From Candidatus Bipolaricaulota bacterium (GTDB lineage Bacteria > Bipolaricaulota > Bipolaricaulia > RBG-16-55-9), in assembly GCA_018609825.1 (NCBI GenBank), contig JAHEOA010000194.1:1-14431 (forward strand): a stretch of 14,431 nucleotides of DNA, given 5' to 3'. Below, piece by piece: positions 1 through 7,375 of the stretch. A program made the position numbers and the translations under genes. The stretch's first letter is position 1, and each line of letters opens with the position of its first letter. Below the pieces are notes generated by a model. It saw nothing but the letters and a program-made list of their open reading frames with translations. It did not search any database and was not told where the DNA came from.

Positions 1-629
1 ATGCGCCCGTCGTTGATGATGGCGATGCGGTCGCAGAGCCGCTCTGCTTCCGGCATGAGATGGGTTGACAGCAGCACCGTCTTGTCCGTGTGCCGGAACC
101 CTTCCAGGAAGTCGCGCACTTGCCGCGACGACATGACATCAAGCCCCGAAGTCGGCTCGTCGAAGATCAGCACGGGCGGATCGTGCAACAACGAAATGGC
201 CATGGCCGCCTTCTGCTTCATCCCCTTGGAGAGCTTGCCGGCCCGCTTGTCCGCGTACTCGTCGACCCCGAGCAGGGGGAAGACCTCGTCGATGCGCCGT
301 TGGGTCTCGGATTTGGACATATCACGAAGCTGCGCGAAATAGCGCACGTTCTCCTCGGCGGTCAATCGATCGTAGAGGCCCGTCGCCTCGCTCAGCACGC
401 CGAACTGGTGCCGGACTTTCTCCGGCTCGTTGACCGCGTCGCAGCCGTTGATGTGAATCGATCCGCTTGTCGGCTTCAGGATCGTCGTGATCATGCGCAG
501 CGTCGTCGTCTTGCCCGCGCCGTTCGGGCCCAGCAATCCAAAGATCTCGCCCGGCTGAACCTGAAAGCTGACCCCGTCCACGGCGACGAATGCGCCGAAT
601 GCCTTGTGGAGTTCGGTGACGTCGATCAT
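1..629 (-). CDS. ABC transporter ATP-binding protein, NatA-like (3' end outside window)
   Basis: This is the nucleotide-binding subunit of an ABC transporter; it hydrolyses ATP in the cytoplasm to drive a membrane permease that is not in the window. I read 209 codons from ATG 629, and the rest lies beyond position 1. Visible motifs are Walker A GPNGAGKTT (residues 34-42), a signature loop LSKGMKQK (about 133-140, a variant of LSGGQ), Walker B VLIFDEPTSGLD (about 153-164) and the H-loop LLSTHLMPEAERLCDRI with His190. The GLYDRLTAEEN segment after Walker A, the LSKGMKQK signature and the H-loop wording resemble NatA-type (sodium efflux) and CcmA/multidrug-type ATPases. The substrate cannot be decided without the permease, which is expected just outside the left edge. 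The start is preceded by a G-rich stretch and by a TTGACA/TACAGT promoter. It is transcribed divergently from phoU. Confidence 0.93.
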   Translation of the reverse strand, partial: MIDVTELHKAFGAFVAVDGVSFQVQPGEIFGLLGPNGAGKTTTLRMITTILKPTSGSIHINGCDAVNEPEKVRHQFGVLSEATGLYDRLTAEENVRYFAQLRDMSKSETQRRIDEVFPLLGVDEYADKRAGKLSKGMKQKAAMAISLLHDPPVLIFDEPTSGLDVMSSRQVRDFLEGFRHTDKTVLLSTHLMPEAERLCDRIAIINDGR

Positions 630-657
630 GCTTGCCCCCGTATATAGGAATCGCATC

Positions 658-686
658 ACTGTAGTTGGCGTTGCTGGAGCTGTCAA
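658..686 (-). promoter_or_regulatory. sigma70-type promoter for the ABC ATPase gene
   Basis: On the minus strand TTGACA (686 to 681) is followed after 17 nt by TACAGT (663 to 658), four of six matches to TATAAT. Transcription would begin near 651, giving a leader of about 22 nt before ATG 629. An AT-rich TATATA at 641-646 is too close to the ATG to be an archaeal TATA box for this start. Confidence 0.55.
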
Positions 687-696
687 CTCCCGGGAG
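687..696. promoter_or_regulatory. 10-bp palindrome, candidate operator between divergent promoters
   Basis: CTCCCGGGAG is a perfect palindrome that abuts the -35 box of the leftward promoter and lies 24 nt upstream of the -35 box of the rightward phoU promoter. That is a sensible position for a dimeric regulator acting on one or both genes. The role is inferred from position only; a 10-bp palindrome in GC-rich DNA can also arise by chance. Confidence 0.3.
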
Positions 697-719
697 CCTG
701 ATCGAGACTGGATAGGCTA

Positions 720-747
720 TTGACAAGTCGCATACAGTATATAGAAT
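720..747 (+). promoter_or_regulatory. sigma70-type promoter for phoU
   Basis: TTGACA (720-725, six of six) is separated by 16 nt from TAGAAT (742-747, five of six matches to TATAAT). Transcription would start near 754, leaving a leader of about 20 nt that includes the ribosome site AAAGGAG (762-768). The overlapping TATATAG (738-744) could be read as an archaeal TATA box. It would then start transcription near 767 and lose most of the ribosome site, so the bacterial reading fits better. Confidence 0.6.
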
Positions 748-774
748 GGAGCGCGACCCCCAAAGGAGTTGAGC

Positions 775-1803
775 ATGGCGCCTGAAAAGTTGGATCGCGA
801 GCGACGCACGCTGGGGACGACGGCCGGCGGGGGCACCTACATGATCACGCTGCCCAAGAGCTGGGTCGAGGAGCTGCAGCTGCACAAGGGCGAAGAGATC
901 TCGCTGGTTCGGGTCAAGCCGGGGATCTATCTCAGCCCGGATCGGGAGCGCCCGGCCCCCAAGGCCCGGGCGACGCTGGCGGTCGACGATTCGCTGCGAA
1001 GTGCGGCGCTGTCGCGCGCGCTGATCTCCCAGTACGTCGCGGGCTGCGACGTCATCGAGGTGACGGGCACGATCGACAACGAGCAGCGCGAGGAGATCCG
1101 CGACACCGTCCAGCGCCTGATCGGCGCGGAGATCCTCCAAGAGACGGCCGACTTCATGCTGATCCAGACGCTGCGCGATCCCCAGGTGCTGTCGGCGCCG
1201 CAGCTGATGGCCTACATTCGCGAGAACGCCGACGCCATGATCACCGACGCGCCGCGGGCGCTGCTGGAGGGGGACCTGGAGCGCGCTCAAGGCGTCATTC
1301 AGCGCGACGAGCGCGTGGATCGCTTCTTTCTGTTGCTCTCGCGCCAGCTGTATGCCGCGCTGCGCGACCCCCTTGCCGAAGTCGAGCGCGGGGTCTCGCG
1401 CGTGGAGTTCTTCAACACGCACACCGTGGCGAGACAACTGGAGCGCGTCGCCGACCATGCCGTCAAGATCGCCCAGTCCGCCGAGGCCTTGATCCTGGAG
1501 GACCGCGTCGTGCCCCGTGACGTGGCCGATGGGCTGCACCGCACCGAGGGCATGGTCCGCGAGCTGCTCGATCAGGTGCTGGGCGCGTTCTTGGACCTGG
1601 ACGTCGCCAAAGCCCAGAAGGCACTGATCACGCTGCCCGACATCGACGACGCCATCTCCCAGATCGACCGCGAGCTGCTCGATCTGGACGACTCCCACTT
1701 GGCGTTCCATCTGGGGATCGTGGTCGACAGCATCGGGCGCGTGAAGGACTACGCCGCCAACGTCGCCGAGCTGGCGCTCAACGCCGAGGCGCTCAACAGT
1801 TGA
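775..1803 (+). CDS. phoU: PhoU-family phosphate regulator with N-terminal AbrB-like domain
   Basis: The 342-aa protein combines a SpoVT/AbrB-like DNA-binding hairpin (residues about 10-55, with GGGTYMITLPKSW at 18-30) with two PhoU-type helical repeats (about 70-340). The repeats carry the ExxxD pattern typical of the family, for example QLERVADHAVKIAQ and DSIGRVKDYAANVAE. PhoU proteins bind metals and modulate phosphate uptake by Pst transporters; the AbrB fusion, best known from archaea, suggests a direct transcriptional role. No pst genes are visible here, so the target is unknown. I chose ATG 775 because GGAG (765-768) sits 6 nt upstream; an in-frame TTG at 769 touches that site and is unlikely. 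It converges with the htrA-like gene, with 38 nt between stop codons and no clear terminator hairpin with a T-run. Confidence 0.88.
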   Translation: MAPEKLDRERRTLGTTAGGGTYMITLPKSWVEELQLHKGEEISLVRVKPGIYLSPDRERPAPKARATLAVDDSLRSAALSRALISQYVAGCDVIEVTGTIDNEQREEIRDTVQRLIGAEILQETADFMLIQTLRDPQVLSAPQLMAYIRENADAMITDAPRALLEGDLERAQGVIQRDERVDRFFLLLSRQLYAALRDPLAEVERGVSRVEFFNTHTVARQLERVADHAVKIAQSAEALILEDRVVPRDVADGLHRTEGMVRELLDQVLGAFLDLDVAKAQKALITLPDIDDAISQIDRELLDLDDSHLAFHLGIVVDSIGRVKDYAANVAELALNAEALNS

Positions 1804-1841
1804 TGCTCAGCTGATCAACGGGCGAGGTCTGCGCGTCGGCC

Positions 1842-3074
1842 CTAGCGCCCCTGACCCGGGGGTCGGGCACCCAGCGTCACGTCGACGGTCATCTCGTCGC
1901 CATCCCGGACGATCGTCAGCGTGACGGTCTGGCCCACCTCGGTGTCGGTTTCCAGATAGCGGATGATGTCCTCGAGGCTGGTGACGTCGTTGCCGTCGAC
2001 GGCCGTGATGATGTCGCCGTCGACGGGAACCTGGCGGTTGCCCACCCGCAGTGCGCGCTGGGCCCCTCGAAGGCCGGCCTCGTCCGCGGGGCCGCCGGGC
2101 GTCACGTCCACGACGAAGACGCCGTGGTCGGTTCCGAGGTTCAAGTCGGCTTCTTGTCGCAGCCATTGGGCCAATTCGGGCGTCAGCGGATAGGGCGGCG
2201 CCGAGATCCCGAGCCAGGGATGCGGATAGCGCCCGCGCTCGATCAGCACCGGCACCTCCTTGCTGACCGTGTTCGAGGGAATCGCGAAGCCGATGCCGAC
2301 CGAGCCCCCACTGGGGCTGTAGATCGCCGTCGTGATGCCGATGACCTGCCCTTGGGAGTTGAGCAGCGGGCCGCCCGAGTTGCCCCGATTGATGGACGCG
2401 TCCGTCTGGATCAGGCCGAAGATCGGCTGGCCCTCGCTGCGGTTGAGCGTCCGGTTGAGGGCGCTCACCACGCCCGTGGTGATCGTCCGCTCGAATTGAC
2501 CGAACGGGTTGCCGATGGCGATGGCGAGTTGGCCCGGCACGAGCTGGCTGGAGTCGCCCATCTCCACGGGATGGAGCTGCTCGGCGGGCACGTCGTCCAC
2601 GTCCAAGACGGCCAAGTCGTTGAGCGGATCGGTGCCGATGACCTGGGCCTTGGCGATGGAGCCGTCCGGGAAGGTGACTTCGATCTGGGAGGCGTTCTGC
2701 ACGACGTGGTGGTTGGTGATGATCCGGCCCTCGTTGTCGTAGACGAAGCCGGAGCCCGTCCCCTCTTGGGCCTGCGGGCCGAAGAACGTCTGGGTGACCA
2801 CGGTGCTCGTGATGTTGACGACCGAGGGCTGGACGGCCTCATAGACGTCCGAAACCTGTTGCTCCCAGGACAGCAGTCCCTCGGGGTCCTGTGGGGAGTC
2901 CGCTCGGGGCGAGGCCGGGTTGCCGGCGACTGAGGTGTCGGCTCCGTTGTCGGTCGCGGCCTGCTCCTCGGGCGTCGACGCCGGCGGCTGGGCCATCTGC
3001 GTGCCGGCCCACCAGGCCACGCCGACGGCGACGACCAGCACGACCAGTGCCGCGAGGGCGCCCTGGCGGGTCAT
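1842..3074 (-). CDS. HtrA/DegP-type serine protease with one PDZ domain
   Basis: The 410-aa protein begins with a hydrophobic segment (residues about 5-24) that acts as a signal or membrane anchor, followed by a polar Pro/Ala/Glu-rich linker to about residue 70. A trypsin-like domain (about 75-280) shows the full catalytic triad: His123 in TNHHVV, Asp153 in NDLAVLDV and Ser233 in GNSGGPLL. A single C-terminal PDZ domain spans about 288-405, starting at WLGISAP and containing DGDIITAVDGNDVTSLEDI. HtrA proteases degrade or refold damaged proteins outside the cytoplasmic membrane, and the PDZ binds exposed C-termini. The gene starts 13 nt after atpD with no strong ribosome site, so it is probably expressed by read-through and reinitiation as the last gene of the ATPase operon. 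It could instead have its own promoter inside atpD, which I did not see. Confidence 0.92.
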   Translation of the reverse strand: MTRQGALAALVVLVVAVGVAWWAGTQMAQPPASTPEEQAATDNGADTSVAGNPASPRADSPQDPEGLLSWEQQVSDVYEAVQPSVVNITSTVVTQTFFGPQAQEGTGSGFVYDNEGRIITNHHVVQNASQIEVTFPDGSIAKAQVIGTDPLNDLAVLDVDDVPAEQLHPVEMGDSSQLVPGQLAIAIGNPFGQFERTITTGVVSALNRTLNRSEGQPIFGLIQTDASINRGNSGGPLLNSQGQVIGITTAIYSPSGGSVGIGFAIPSNTVSKEVPVLIERGRYPHPWLGISAPPYPLTPELAQWLRQEADLNLGTDHGVFVVDVTPGGPADEAGLRGAQRALRVGNRQVPVDGDIITAVDGNDVTSLEDIIRYLETDTEVGQTVTLTIVRDGDEMTVDVTLGARPPGQGR

Positions 3075-3087
3075 GGGGAATCGACGC

Positions 3088-3765
3088 TCATTCCGGTTGG
3101 CCGTCGGCCTCCACGCCGTCGGCCTCTTCTTCCGCCTTGCGGGCCTGGATCCGCTTGACCATCTTCAGTCGAAAGATCTCCTCGCGCTCGTTCTGTTCCA
3201 GCGCGTCGGTGATGTAGCGGATGGTGTTCTCGAGATCGGGAATGATCGTCTCCTCGAGCGCGTTGATCTTGCGGTTGAGCGTGCCCATCTCCTTGCCGAC
3301 GGTCTTGATGTTGTGCTCCAGATGGGCGATGTCGAGCATCTTGTCCATGAGGCGCTCCGCCGTGCCGGCGACGGCCTCGATCCGACTGCTGGTGCTGGCC
3401 GGATTGTAGCCGCGCGAGAGCAGGTCGCGGCTCATCTCCGGATGGGCCATGTTGAAGATCTTGGTGCCCATGACGTTGTCGGTCTCCACCTCGAGCTCGA
3501 CGTCCTGGCCCGTGGCCATGGCGACCGAACTGACCGCGACGCCCCCGTCGCGGGCGCGCGCAAAGAAGATCGTGTCCTCCAGGTATTTGAGGTCGTCCAG
3601 GAGTTCCTCGCGTTTGCCCTTGTAGCGCTTGACCATGTCGAGGAAGCGGCTCAAGAGCGCTTCCTTTTTCTTCTCCAGGATGTCCTTGCCCTCTCGGGCC
3701 GTGTCGAGCTCCTGCCGGGTGCGCAGCAGCTCGTCGCGGGTCGCGTTGATCGAGTCGGAGCTCAT
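3088..3765 (-). CDS. atpD: A/V-type ATPase subunit D (central shaft)
   Basis: Subunit D is the long antiparallel coiled coil that rotates inside the A3B3 head and transmits torque between ATP and the membrane ring. The 225-aa sequence has the family layout. An N-terminal helix (NATRDELLRTRQELDTAREGKDILEKKKEALL, given here as start and end of residues about 7-39) begins the coil, a short variable middle follows, and a C-terminal helix ends in IRYITDALEQNEREEIFRLK. ATG 3765 is supported by GGAGG at 3777-3781, 11 nt upstream. Six bases separate it from the atpB stop. The tail after residue 205 is acidic and disordered. The identification rests on the sequence pattern and on its usual place after atpB. 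Confidence 0.95.
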   Translation of the reverse strand: MSSDSINATRDELLRTRQELDTAREGKDILEKKKEALLSRFLDMVKRYKGKREELLDDLKYLEDTIFFARARDGGVAVSSVAMATGQDVELEVETDNVMGTKIFNMAHPEMSRDLLSRGYNPASTSSRIEAVAGTAERLMDKMLDIAHLEHNIKTVGKEMGTLNRKINALEETIIPDLENTIRYITDALEQNEREEIFRLKMVKRIQARKAEEEADGVEADGQPE

Positions 3766-3771
3766 CTCTGC

Positions 3772-5220
3772 TCACGCCTCCGATGCGTCCGCCCCGGCTG
3801 CCGTTGCGGCGGTGCCGTTGCTGCCGGCCCCGTCCGTGCCCCGCTTGGGCATGTACTGCTCGATCTGCTCGGCCTTGACGCGTCGCAGCTCGCTGCGGGG
3901 CACGTCGGCCAACAGCTCCCAGGCGAGGTCCAGGCTCTCCTCGATGGAGCGGGGCTCGGTCCCCTGCCCGATGAACTCGGACTCGAATCGCTCGGTAAAG
4001 GTAAGGATCCGTTGCTCGTCCTCGCCCAGCCCCTCGCTGCCGATGATGGCGGTCAGCTTCTCCAGCTCCTTGCCGCGCGCGTAGAGCGCGTAGAGCTGAT
4101 CGGAGAGTTTGTCATGGTCGTCGCGCGTCTTGCCTTCGCCGACGCCCTCGTCCATGAGGCGTGACAGGCTGGGTAACACGTCAATGGGCGGGAACTCGTT
4201 CGCCCGATGCAAGGGGCGGCTCAAGCGGATCTGGCCCTCGGTGATGTAGCCGGTCAGGTCGATGACCGGGTGGGTGATGTCGTCGTTCGGCATGGTGCAG
4301 ATGGGCATCTGGGTGACGCTGCCCTGCTCGCCGTGGACGACGCCGGCGCGCTCGTAGATCGAGGCCAGGTCGGTGTAGAGATACCCGGGATAGCCGCGGC
4401 GACCGGGGATCTCCTCACGCGCGGAGCTGATCTCGCGCAGCGCGTTGGCGTAGTTGAGCATGTCGCTCATGATCACGAGCACGTCGCGGCCCTTGTCGTA
4501 GGCGAAGTACTCGGCGGCGGTCAGGGCCAATCGCGGCGTCAGCGTCCGCTCGATGGCGGCGTCATCCGCCAGGTTCAAAAACAACACCGAGCTGGCCAGC
4601 GCGCCGCTGTCCTGGAACTGGCTGTAAAAGTAGTTGTACTCGCGCGAGGTGATCCCCATCCCGGCGAAGATGACCACGAGCTCCTCCTCCGACTGGCGAA
4701 TCACCTGGCGGGCCACCTGCATCGTCACCTCGTTGAGCGGCAGGCCGGGGCCGCCCCAGATGGGCAGCTTCTGGCCCTTGATGAGCGTGAACAGCGAGTC
4801 GATGGCCGTCACGCCTGTCTCGATCCACTCGTCCGGCTGCTGGCGCGCGATGGGGTTGAGCGGCGCGCCGCCGATGGGCCGCTCGATTTCGGGATAGATC
4901 TCGCCCAGGCCGTCTCGGGGGGCGCCGGAGCCGCCGAAGACGCGTCCCAGCATGTCCTCGCTCAGCCCGATCTTGACGATGTCGCCGGTGAAGAAAACCG
5001 CCGTGCCCTTGCGATCGAGCCCGTCGTTGCCCTCGAAGACCTGGACGATGATCGCCTTCTCGCCGACGTCCAAGACCTGGCCGCTCTTCTGCCGGCCCTC
5101 GCTGTCGACGATCTGGACCCGCTCGCCGAATTTGACATCTTGGACGGGATCCAGAAAGATGAGCGGTCCCTTGATGTCTTGAATCTTGCGATGGGCTTTC
5201 GCGTAGAGTTCGGTTGCCAT
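3772..5220 (-). CDS. atpB: A/V-type ATPase subunit B (non-catalytic head subunit)
   Basis: Three B subunits alternate with three A subunits in the cytoplasmic head and complete the nucleotide sites. The 482-aa protein has the N-terminal beta-barrel followed by the degenerate nucleotide fold: the GLPLNEVTMQ segment replaces a true P-loop, as expected for B. FAGMGITSREYNYF and TPRLALTAAEYFAY (Arg230) are typical. Arg354 in LPSLSRLMDEG matches the arginine finger that reaches into the catalytic site of A. The C-terminal 25 residues are Ala/Gly/Thr-rich and probably disordered. The start ATG has an excellent ribosome site AAGGAGGA (5227-5234), 6 nt upstream, which lies beside the atpA stop 17 nt away. 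No intein or frameshift was seen. Confidence 0.97.
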   Translation of the reverse strand: MATELYAKAHRKIQDIKGPLIFLDPVQDVKFGERVQIVDSEGRQKSGQVLDVGEKAIIVQVFEGNDGLDRKGTAVFFTGDIVKIGLSEDMLGRVFGGSGAPRDGLGEIYPEIERPIGGAPLNPIARQQPDEWIETGVTAIDSLFTLIKGQKLPIWGGPGLPLNEVTMQVARQVIRQSEEELVVIFAGMGITSREYNYFYSQFQDSGALASSVLFLNLADDAAIERTLTPRLALTAAEYFAYDKGRDVLVIMSDMLNYANALREISSAREEIPGRRGYPGYLYTDLASIYERAGVVHGEQGSVTQMPICTMPNDDITHPVIDLTGYITEGQIRLSRPLHRANEFPPIDVLPSLSRLMDEGVGEGKTRDDHDKLSDQLYALYARGKELEKLTAIIGSEGLGEDEQRILTFTERFESEFIGQGTEPRSIEESLDLAWELLADVPRSELRRVKAEQIEQYMPKRGTDGAGSNGTAATAAGADASEA

Positions 5221-5237
5221 GGTAAATCCTCCTTCGC

Positions 5238-7055
5238 TCAGTCGCCCGCCACGGGCTCGCCGGCCCCGGCTTGAGCGCTCTGGCCGGCCGCGCGCAGTTC
5301 CTCAATGAGCTGCTCGAAGCGGCCCTGGAAGTCGTCGTTGGGATAGAACCCCATCTCCGCGAGCTTGTCCCACTCGGGCAGCTCCAGGACGTCGGTGTAG
5401 CTCATCTGGTCCAGCAGCCCTTGGCAGCGCTCGTAGAACGCGAGGATCGCCCGCATCATGTAGTGGGCCTTCAGGGGCGGACAGTGGGCTTCCGTGGGGT
5501 CGAAGGCGTTCTGCCGCAGATAGACCTCTCGGATCAACCGGGCGATGTCGAGCAGCAGCTTGTCGGGGTTGCTGAGGGACTCCTTGCCGACGAGCTGGAC
5601 GATCTTGTTGAGCTCGTCCTCCTTCTGCAGGATCTGCATCATCTCGTTCCGGTTGTCCAGGAACGCCTCGCCGAGCTCCTCGTTGAACCAGTCGCGCAAC
5701 GCGTCGGTGTAGAGCGTGTAGCTGGTGAGCCAGTTGATCGCGGGGAAGTGGCGGCTGTACGCGAGCGACGCATCCAGCGCCCAGAAGACGCCGCCGATGC
5801 GCAGGGAGTTCTGCGTGACCGGCTCGGAGAAGTCGCCGCCCGGCGGACTGACAGCGCCGATGACGGTGACCGACCCCTCGCGGCCGGAGGCCTGCTCGGT
5901 CTCCACGGGCTCTTGGCCCTCGGGAATCCCCTTGCCGACGCAGACGGTCCGGCCGCTGCGCTCGTAGAACTGGGCGATGCGGCTGGCCAGATAGGGCGGG
6001 TAGCCCTCCTCGCCGGGCATCTCCTCGAGGCGCCCTGAAATCTCGCGCAGGGCCTCGGCCCAACGGCTCGTGGAGTCGGCCATAAGCGAGACGTCGTAGC
6101 CCATGTCGCGGTAGTACTCGGCCAGCGTGATGCCCGTGTAGATTGACGTTTCGCGGGCGGCCACCGGCATGTTGGACGTGTTGGCAATGAGGATCGTCCG
6201 GTCCATGAGCGGCGTGCCGGTTTTGGGGTCCTCCAGCTCGGGGAACTTGGTCAACACCTCCGTCATCTCGTTGCCGCGCTCGCCGCAGCCGATGTAGATG
6301 ACGATGTCGGCGTCGGACCACTTTGCCAGCGACTGCTGGGTGACCGTCTTGCCCGAGCCGAACGGGCCCGGAATGATGGCGTTGCCGCCCTTGGGAACGG
6401 GGAAGAAGACGTCGAAGATCCGTTGGCCGGTGACGAGCGGAATGCTCGTGGGAATCTTCTGTTGGGCCGGACGCGGCGTCCGAATGGGCCAGGTCTGGGT
6501 CATGGTGATCTCGGTGCCGTCGTCCAGCTGGGCTACCGGGTCCTGGATCGTGTAATCGCCGGCTTCGATCTGGGCAACGCGGCCCCCGACGCCCTTCGGA
6601 ACCATGATCCGATGGACGATCGCGGGCGTCTCGGTGACGGTGCCGACGATGTCCCCGAACGCCACCTCGTCGCCCGCTTGGACCCAGGGCTCAAAGTGCC
6701 ATTGTTGATCCCGCGGGAGCGGATCGCCCGTGGTGCCGCGCTCGATGAAGTTGCCCGACTGCTCGCGGATCGCGTCGAGCGGGCGCTGGATGCCATCGTA
6801 GATCGACCCCAACAACCCGGGGCCGAGCTCCACGAGGAACGGCTGCCCGTCACTGGTGACGGGCTCGGCGACGGTGAGCCCGTCGGTCTCCTCATACACC
6901 TGGATGGAGATCTCCTCGCCCTGGATCTCGATGACCTCGCCGATGAGGCCGAGCTCGCCGACCTCCACGAGGTCGCGAATCTTGATCCCTTCCATGCCCT
7001 TGGCGTTGACCACCGGCCCGGAAATCCGGGTGATCTGTCCTTCAATGCGGCTCAT
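5238..7055 (-). CDS. atpA: A/V-type ATPase subunit A (catalytic)
   Basis: This is the catalytic subunit that makes or hydrolyses ATP. The 605-aa length fits the family. In order it shows the N-terminal barrel (about 1-75), the A-specific non-homologous insert (about 110-185) and the P-loop GPFGSGKT (230-237, Lys236). The catalytic loop GCGERGNEM (Glu259, Arg260) and a helical C-terminal domain follow. Highly conserved EMPGEEGYPPYLASR and AVSPPGGDFSEPVTQ are present. Between TVCVG and REGSVT there is an extra polar stretch of about 17 residues (375-391) absent from A subunits I remember. The start ATG overlaps the atpF stop by 4 nt (ATGA), so the two are translationally coupled; the upstream GGGGGCG is only a weak ribosome site. 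The P-loop is not interrupted by an intein. Confidence 0.98.
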   Translation of the reverse strand: MSRIEGQITRISGPVVNAKGMEGIKIRDLVEVGELGLIGEVIEIQGEEISIQVYEETDGLTVAEPVTSDGQPFLVELGPGLLGSIYDGIQRPLDAIREQSGNFIERGTTGDPLPRDQQWHFEPWVQAGDEVAFGDIVGTVTETPAIVHRIMVPKGVGGRVAQIEAGDYTIQDPVAQLDDGTEITMTQTWPIRTPRPAQQKIPTSIPLVTGQRIFDVFFPVPKGGNAIIPGPFGSGKTVTQQSLAKWSDADIVIYIGCGERGNEMTEVLTKFPELEDPKTGTPLMDRTILIANTSNMPVAARETSIYTGITLAEYYRDMGYDVSLMADSTSRWAEALREISGRLEEMPGEEGYPPYLASRIAQFYERSGRTVCVGKGIPEGQEPVETEQASGREGSVTVIGAVSPPGGDFSEPVTQNSLRIGGVFWALDASLAYSRHFPAINWLTSYTLYTDALRDWFNEELGEAFLDNRNEMMQILQKEDELNKIVQLVGKESLSNPDKLLLDIARLIREVYLRQNAFDPTEAHCPPLKAHYMMRAILAFYERCQGLLDQMSYTDVLELPEWDKLAEMGFYPNDDFQGRFEQLIEELRAAGQSAQAGAGEPVAGD

Positions 7056-7375
7056 TCGTCTTCGCCCCCTATGTAGAGCTTCTGTCCCAGATAGCGCAGC
7101 GTCAACTCGTCGATGTAGGGCTGATCGTGGGCCACTTGGTTCGAGGGAAACGAGGCGACCATCGGAAGGTCGTTGGCCGCGAACGCCTCCTCAAAGCGCT
7201 CCATGTAGCGCTCGTCGACGAGCACGATCGCCGCGTCGTCCATGTCACCGATCGCATGGATAATCTCTTCTATGCGGGACTTGATCTCCTGGCGCTCGTC
7301 GATCTCAAATACGCGCATGCCGGCCAAGCGGAATCCGTCGGCCAGCTCCGTCGGCGAGACGATCACGGGCTTCAC
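7052..7375 (-). CDS. atpF: A/V-type ATPase subunit F
   Basis: Subunit F is a small Rossmann-like protein attached to the central shaft (subunit D) that helps regulate ATP hydrolysis. The 107-aa sequence has the expected pattern: an N-terminal strand MKPVIVSP, a GFRLAGMRVFEID turn, and an acidic AAIVLVDERYMERF strand-helix that resembles the AIILIxE motif of the family. The start is GTG at 7375, overlapping the atpC stop by 4 nt (GTGA), with a strong ribosome site GAGGAGG just upstream (7384-7392). It also overlaps atpA by 4 nt, so C, F and A are coupled. Confidence 0.93.
   Translation of the reverse strand: MKPVIVSPTELADGFRLAGMRVFEIDERQEIKSRIEEIIHAIGDMDDAAIVLVDERYMERFEEAFAANDLPMVASFPSNQVAHDQPYIDELTLRYLGQKLYIGGEDE

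Noticed and set aside
641..646. TATATA as archaeal TATA box for the ABC ATPase gene
   Set aside because: It is only 12 nt from the start codon, so transcription would begin inside the gene, whose N-terminus MIDVTELHKAFG is clearly needed.
322..1710. 462-codon open frame on the minus strand opposite phoU
   Set aside because: It runs antisense to a well-supported phoU, continues out of frame into the ABC gene, shows no family motif and crosses the divergent promoter region; long antisense frames are expected at this GC content.
1804..1866. Terminator between the convergent phoU and protease genes
   Set aside because: Only a short GACC/GGTC pairing inside the protease end is seen, with no T-run; not enough to call a terminator.
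2124..6038. Long plus-strand open frames (for example 2920-4164, 4207-5274 and 5271-6038)
   Set aside because: All lie opposite conserved protease or ATPase genes, are rich in Arg/Leu/Val/Asp from mirrored codons, and lack ribosome sites and motifs.
6330..6372. Possible intein at the AtpA P-loop, as known in Thermoplasma
   Set aside because: GPFGSGKTVTQQ is continuous and the protein has normal length, so there is no intein.
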